NCBI GenBank assembly: GCA_023460315.1
Contig: JAEWQO010000090.1
Location: 1-6,989 of the forward strand
Length of the DNA: 6,989 nt
Source: Actinomycetes bacterium
Lineage (GTDB): Bacteria; Actinomycetota; Coriobacteriia; Coriobacteriales; Eggerthellaceae
Reading direction: 5' to 3'
The stretch's first letter is position 1. Each line of letters starts with the position of its first letter. A model generated the notes under the pieces. It ran no database searches. It saw only the letters and a program-made list of their open reading frames with translations, and was not told the DNA's origin. The position numbers were made by a program, and so were the translations under genes. Positions 5,410 through 6,989 of the stretch are shown piece by piece.

Positions 5410-6399
5410 TTACTTCAACTCCCATTTAAACATACTGCTACTAATCAGGACTCCTTGCATATACAGAATTATATCCGGCCTCTGAGTATATTGATTATAT
5501 GCTGCCTGCATATTATAAGATTTGTTGTTATAATATTCCGAGTAAAGGGTTCTCCAATCGTTCATATACTCGGTAACGGCAGCTGAGCGGTTATAGATAC
5601 TTGGGTCTGCAAAATGATAGACGGAATATGGATACATATCAACTTTATTATCCACCAATACAGGTCGGAAATCTCCCCATGCATCAATAAGTCCTATTTC
5701 ACGTACCCGACGAACCGTCCGAACATAGTATTCACAGTAGTCTCCAGTTTTTGCGGAATAATTATCACTAAACATCCGGGCTCCAATATCAAGGACTGTT
5801 ATCGCCATTGAAATAGGAGTGAGATCCTCAATCGTCAAAACAAGGTCTTTTACGGTTGCAATCCACTTATTTAGATTTGACAAGTTCCGCTCGGTTTCTT
5901 TTTTATAATTCACAGATATTTCTGACGATGGTCTTTCATAAAAGGTTGTACCAGAATATGTTCCATAAAATGTATGAGTTGAACGACTGGATTTAGTGTA
6001 AATTTTGTATCCATCCAAGTAGCCGTCCCCCACAAATTCATCTATACTCCTGATATGCACTTGCTTGTCTTGGTCAGTCAAATTAAGCCCTTCAATATAT
6101 TCTTTGAGCACTTGGATGTTTTTACGGTTTTGTGTTGCAATAAGGTCATCAGAGTTACCTACTCTCTCCGTACGAGTATTTTCTATCAGTTCGGAAATGG
6201 TTGGAAAACTAATTTTATGAACAGTGAAACCTGATTCCATTTGTAGCTCGACACTGATATCTTCCATGGCGTTGAACTGCCTCGCTAAAGCAATTTCAAC
6301 ATCACCGTATTCAGAGCTTTGATTATTCGCTGCAAATGCAGGAGTAGACATAGAGAAAACCATGATCAAACAAAGGATACTAGATAAAAACTTTTTCAT
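5410..6399 (-). CDS. Secreted protein of unknown function, 329 aa
   Basis: I recognise no family. It has a clear Sec signal peptide: MKKFLSS, a hydrophobic core ILCLIMVFSMS and a cut after AFA (near residue 23). The mature part of about 306 residues starts hydrophilic and mostly helical (ISELIENTRTERV, NIQVLKEYIEGLNLTDQDKQ), then has YTKSSRSTHTFYGTYSGTTFY, then one hydrophobic helix (PISMAITVLDIGARMF, about 195-210). It ends in a strikingly Tyr/Asn-rich region (EYYNNKSYNMQAAYNQYTQ). Only one cysteine is left after cleavage, and no sortase signal, lipobox or catalytic motif is visible. The ATG at 6397-6399 has GGAGG 7 bases upstream. It leads a two-gene operon with the membrane-anchored protein. 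Upstream lie a six-codon leader and the 34-base element shared with the ECF operon, so it is the best candidate target of that sigma factor. Confidence 0.85.
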   Translation of the reverse strand: MKKFLSSILCLIMVFSMSTPAFAANNQSSEYGDVEIALARQFNAMEDISVELQMESGFTVHKISFPTISELIENTRTERVGNSDDLIATQNRKNIQVLKEYIEGLNLTDQDKQVHIRSIDEFVGDGYLDGYKIYTKSSRSTHTFYGTYSGTTFYERPSSEISVNYKKETERNLSNLNKWIATVKDLVLTIEDLTPISMAITVLDIGARMFSDNYSAKTGDYCEYYVRTVRRVREIGLIDAWGDFRPVLVDNKVDMYPYSVYHFADPSIYNRSAAVTEYMNDWRTLYSEYYNNKSYNMQAAYNQYTQRPDIILYMQGVLISSSMFKWELK

Positions 6400-6445
6400 A
6401 TAAAGGCCTCCTAATCTTTGGTTTTAAATTGTTTTGTAGCGTGGA

Positions 6446-6466
6446 TTAGTGCGAAAACTGGCCCAT
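6446..6466 (-). CDS. Six-codon leader mini-ORF (MGQFSH) before the secreted-protein gene
   Basis: An ATG at 6464-6466 follows a near-perfect AAGGAGGTG (6473-6481) by about 7 bases and reads MGQFSH then TAA (6446-6448). This ribosome site is as good as that of the main gene 47 bases downstream. CTAATC at the mini-ORF stop can pair with GATTAG (6411-6416), which directly abuts the main gene's GGAGG. Leader-peptide control is possible; so is the remnant start of a lost gene. Confidence 0.4.
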   Translation of the reverse strand: MGQFSH

Positions 6467-6517
6467 TGGAAGCACCTCCTTGCACAAAATAAGTTGGAAA
6501 AATGCGCTTCTAATCAT

Positions 6518-6551
6518 ATATTGATTAAGCAGGGCAGGACATTACACAAAA
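6518..6551 (-). promoter_or_regulatory. Shared 34-base element, copy 2, upstream of the secreted-protein operon
   Basis: On the minus strand the blocks TTTTgTGTAATG (6551-6540), TG (6536-6535) and CTGCTTAATCAATAT (6532-6518) match copy 1 at 3436-3469 in order and spacing, 28 of 34 positions by hand count. If it is a promoter, the transcript would begin shortly after 6518, leaving about 110 bases of leader that includes the mini-ORF. The 3' end overlaps a small dyad, TAATCA/TGATTA (6511-6527), that could bind a regulator. Confidence 0.6.
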
Positions 6552-6643
6552 AAACATATTTTGAAAAAAGATAATTAGTGCAACTAGTCTCTTAAAACAT
6601 CTTGACAATAGCATCTGCGGCCTCCGGGAATGCGTGGTTTCGG

Positions 6644-6762
6644 CAAGCAGGGCAAGTGTGGCCACACTTGCTATTTTTGCGTTGCAAAAATGCTTGTTGG
6701 GGAGCCTCCCCAAACCCGGCACTTCGGGACAAAGTGTCCCAAAGTTGGCGGCGCGTTGCGCC
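6644..6762. other. Array of five packed hairpins, candidate transfer origin or relaxosome site
   Basis: Five stems follow one another with almost no spacers: the perfect 20-base palindrome GCAAGTGTGG/CCACACTTGC (6652-6671); ATTTTTGC/GCAAAAAT (6673-6680 with 6684-6691); TTGGGGA/TCCCCAA (6697-6703 with 6707-6713); GGGACA/TGTCCC (6726-6731 with 6735-6740); and GGCGC/GCGCC (6750-6754 with 6758-6762). CAAGCA (6644-6649) can also pair with TGCTTG (6691-6696), enclosing the first two. Such DNA next to a relaxase gene suggests an oriT, but I cannot identify a nic site. They lie downstream of the gene's 3' end, so a compound terminator is the alternative. Confidence 0.5.
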
Positions 6763-6781
6763 TTGTGATGCGGTACTGTCG

Positions 6782-6989
6782 CTAACGCTCCTGTGCCTTA
6801 TTTTCCCTCCCGTCGGTCACGCCGAGCAGGTGGTCAATGTTCGTTTTTACCGCCACGGCCTCCCGCATTTCACGCTGGGCGTCCCGGTAATCCGCATACA
6901 ACACCTTGCGCTTTTCGGCCAGCTCACGGCGGGATTTTTTCATATCGTCCATCTTTGGCAGCTTGGCCCCGCCCAGCAAATCCCGCATG
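6782..6989 (-). CDS. C-terminal end of a larger protein, probably the relaxase (cut by window edge)
   Basis: The last 69 or so residues of a frame that stays open to the window edge and stops at TAG (6782-6784). The visible part is highly charged and predicted helical (MDDMKKSRRELAEKRKVLYADYRDAQREMREAVAVKTNIDHLLGV), ending in a loose polar tail. Tails of this kind (coiled coil with YADYR-like motif) occur at the C-terminus of relaxase/mobilization nucleases of gut Clostridia elements. The adjacent hairpin array fits that reading. The catalytic N-terminal domain would lie outside the window, so the identification rests on the tail and context only. The internal ATG at the edge (6986-6988) is probably not the true start. 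A small separate coiled-coil protein is the alternative. Confidence 0.55.
   Translation of the reverse strand, partial: MRDLLGGAKLPKMDDMKKSRRELAEKRKVLYADYRDAQREMREAVAVKTNIDHLLGVTDGRENKAQER

Noticed and set aside
5487..5510. Possible third copy of the shared element (ATATTGATTA followed by a CTG-containing stretch)
   Set aside because: Only about ten bases match, the second block is absent at the right spacing, and it lies inside the coding sequence of the secreted protein.
6525..6722. 65-aa minus-strand open frame over the hairpin array
   Set aside because: No ribosome site, and it spans the palindromes and the shared 34-base element; its translation looks random.
1..6989. CRISPR array, tRNA or rRNA genes, insertion-sequence ends or an attachment site
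   Set aside because: No regularly spaced repeats, no cloverleaf-like sequence and no rRNA segments were seen, and the element ends appear to lie outside the window.

Overview
This window is an interior piece of a mobile element of the integrative/mobilizable or conjugative type found in gut Clostridia (Lachnospiraceae/Oscillospiraceae-like Firmicutes). The evidence is a serine recombinase with a resolvase catalytic domain, the short accessory proteins usually found beside such recombinases, a small sigma-like HTH protein of the kind found in these elements, the tail of a probable relaxase, purine-rich Shine-Dalgarno sites and Clostridia-type secreted proteins. No host housekeeping gene, rRNA or tRNA is visible.

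Layout. Positions 1-2256 hold the element backbone, all on the minus strand. Read 5'->3' it runs: a terminator-like hairpin (2217-2256), a structured leader whose last hairpin covers a ribosome binding site (2051-2101), a sigma-like HTH protein (1633-2043), a GC-rich structured spacer, a 66-aa conserved small protein (1102-1302), another hairpin, a 64-aa small protein (773-967) and the serine recombinase (1-730, cut by the window edge). Positions 6600-6989 are backbone again: five tightly packed hairpins resembling a transfer origin or relaxosome site, and the C-terminal end of a probable relaxase.

Between them (about 2260-6600) lies a more AT-rich cargo module with two converging arms. The plus arm is a compact operon: XRE repressor (2570-2896), ECF-type sigma factor (2946-3434), a single-pass DUF4367-type protein with anti-sigma topology (3491-4396) and a small secreted protein (4406-4858). 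The minus arm encodes a 329-aa secreted protein (5410-6399) and, one base after its stop, a membrane-anchored partner (4920-5408) that appears to start at AUU. The arms meet at a strong shared hairpin (4871-4914).

The most interesting observation is a 34-base element shared by the two arms (28 of 34 positions identical by hand count). It lies just upstream of the DUF4367 gene (3436-3469, plus strand) and upstream of the secreted-protein operon (6518-6551, minus strand). My inference is that it is a promoter or operator recognised by a regulator of the module, most simply the ECF sigma factor. The cargo would then be a self-contained envelope-signalling unit: repressor, sigma factor and membrane anti-sigma factor controlling a pair of exported proteins of unknown function. 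This is a hypothesis from sequence; none of the exported proteins could be assigned a biochemical activity.
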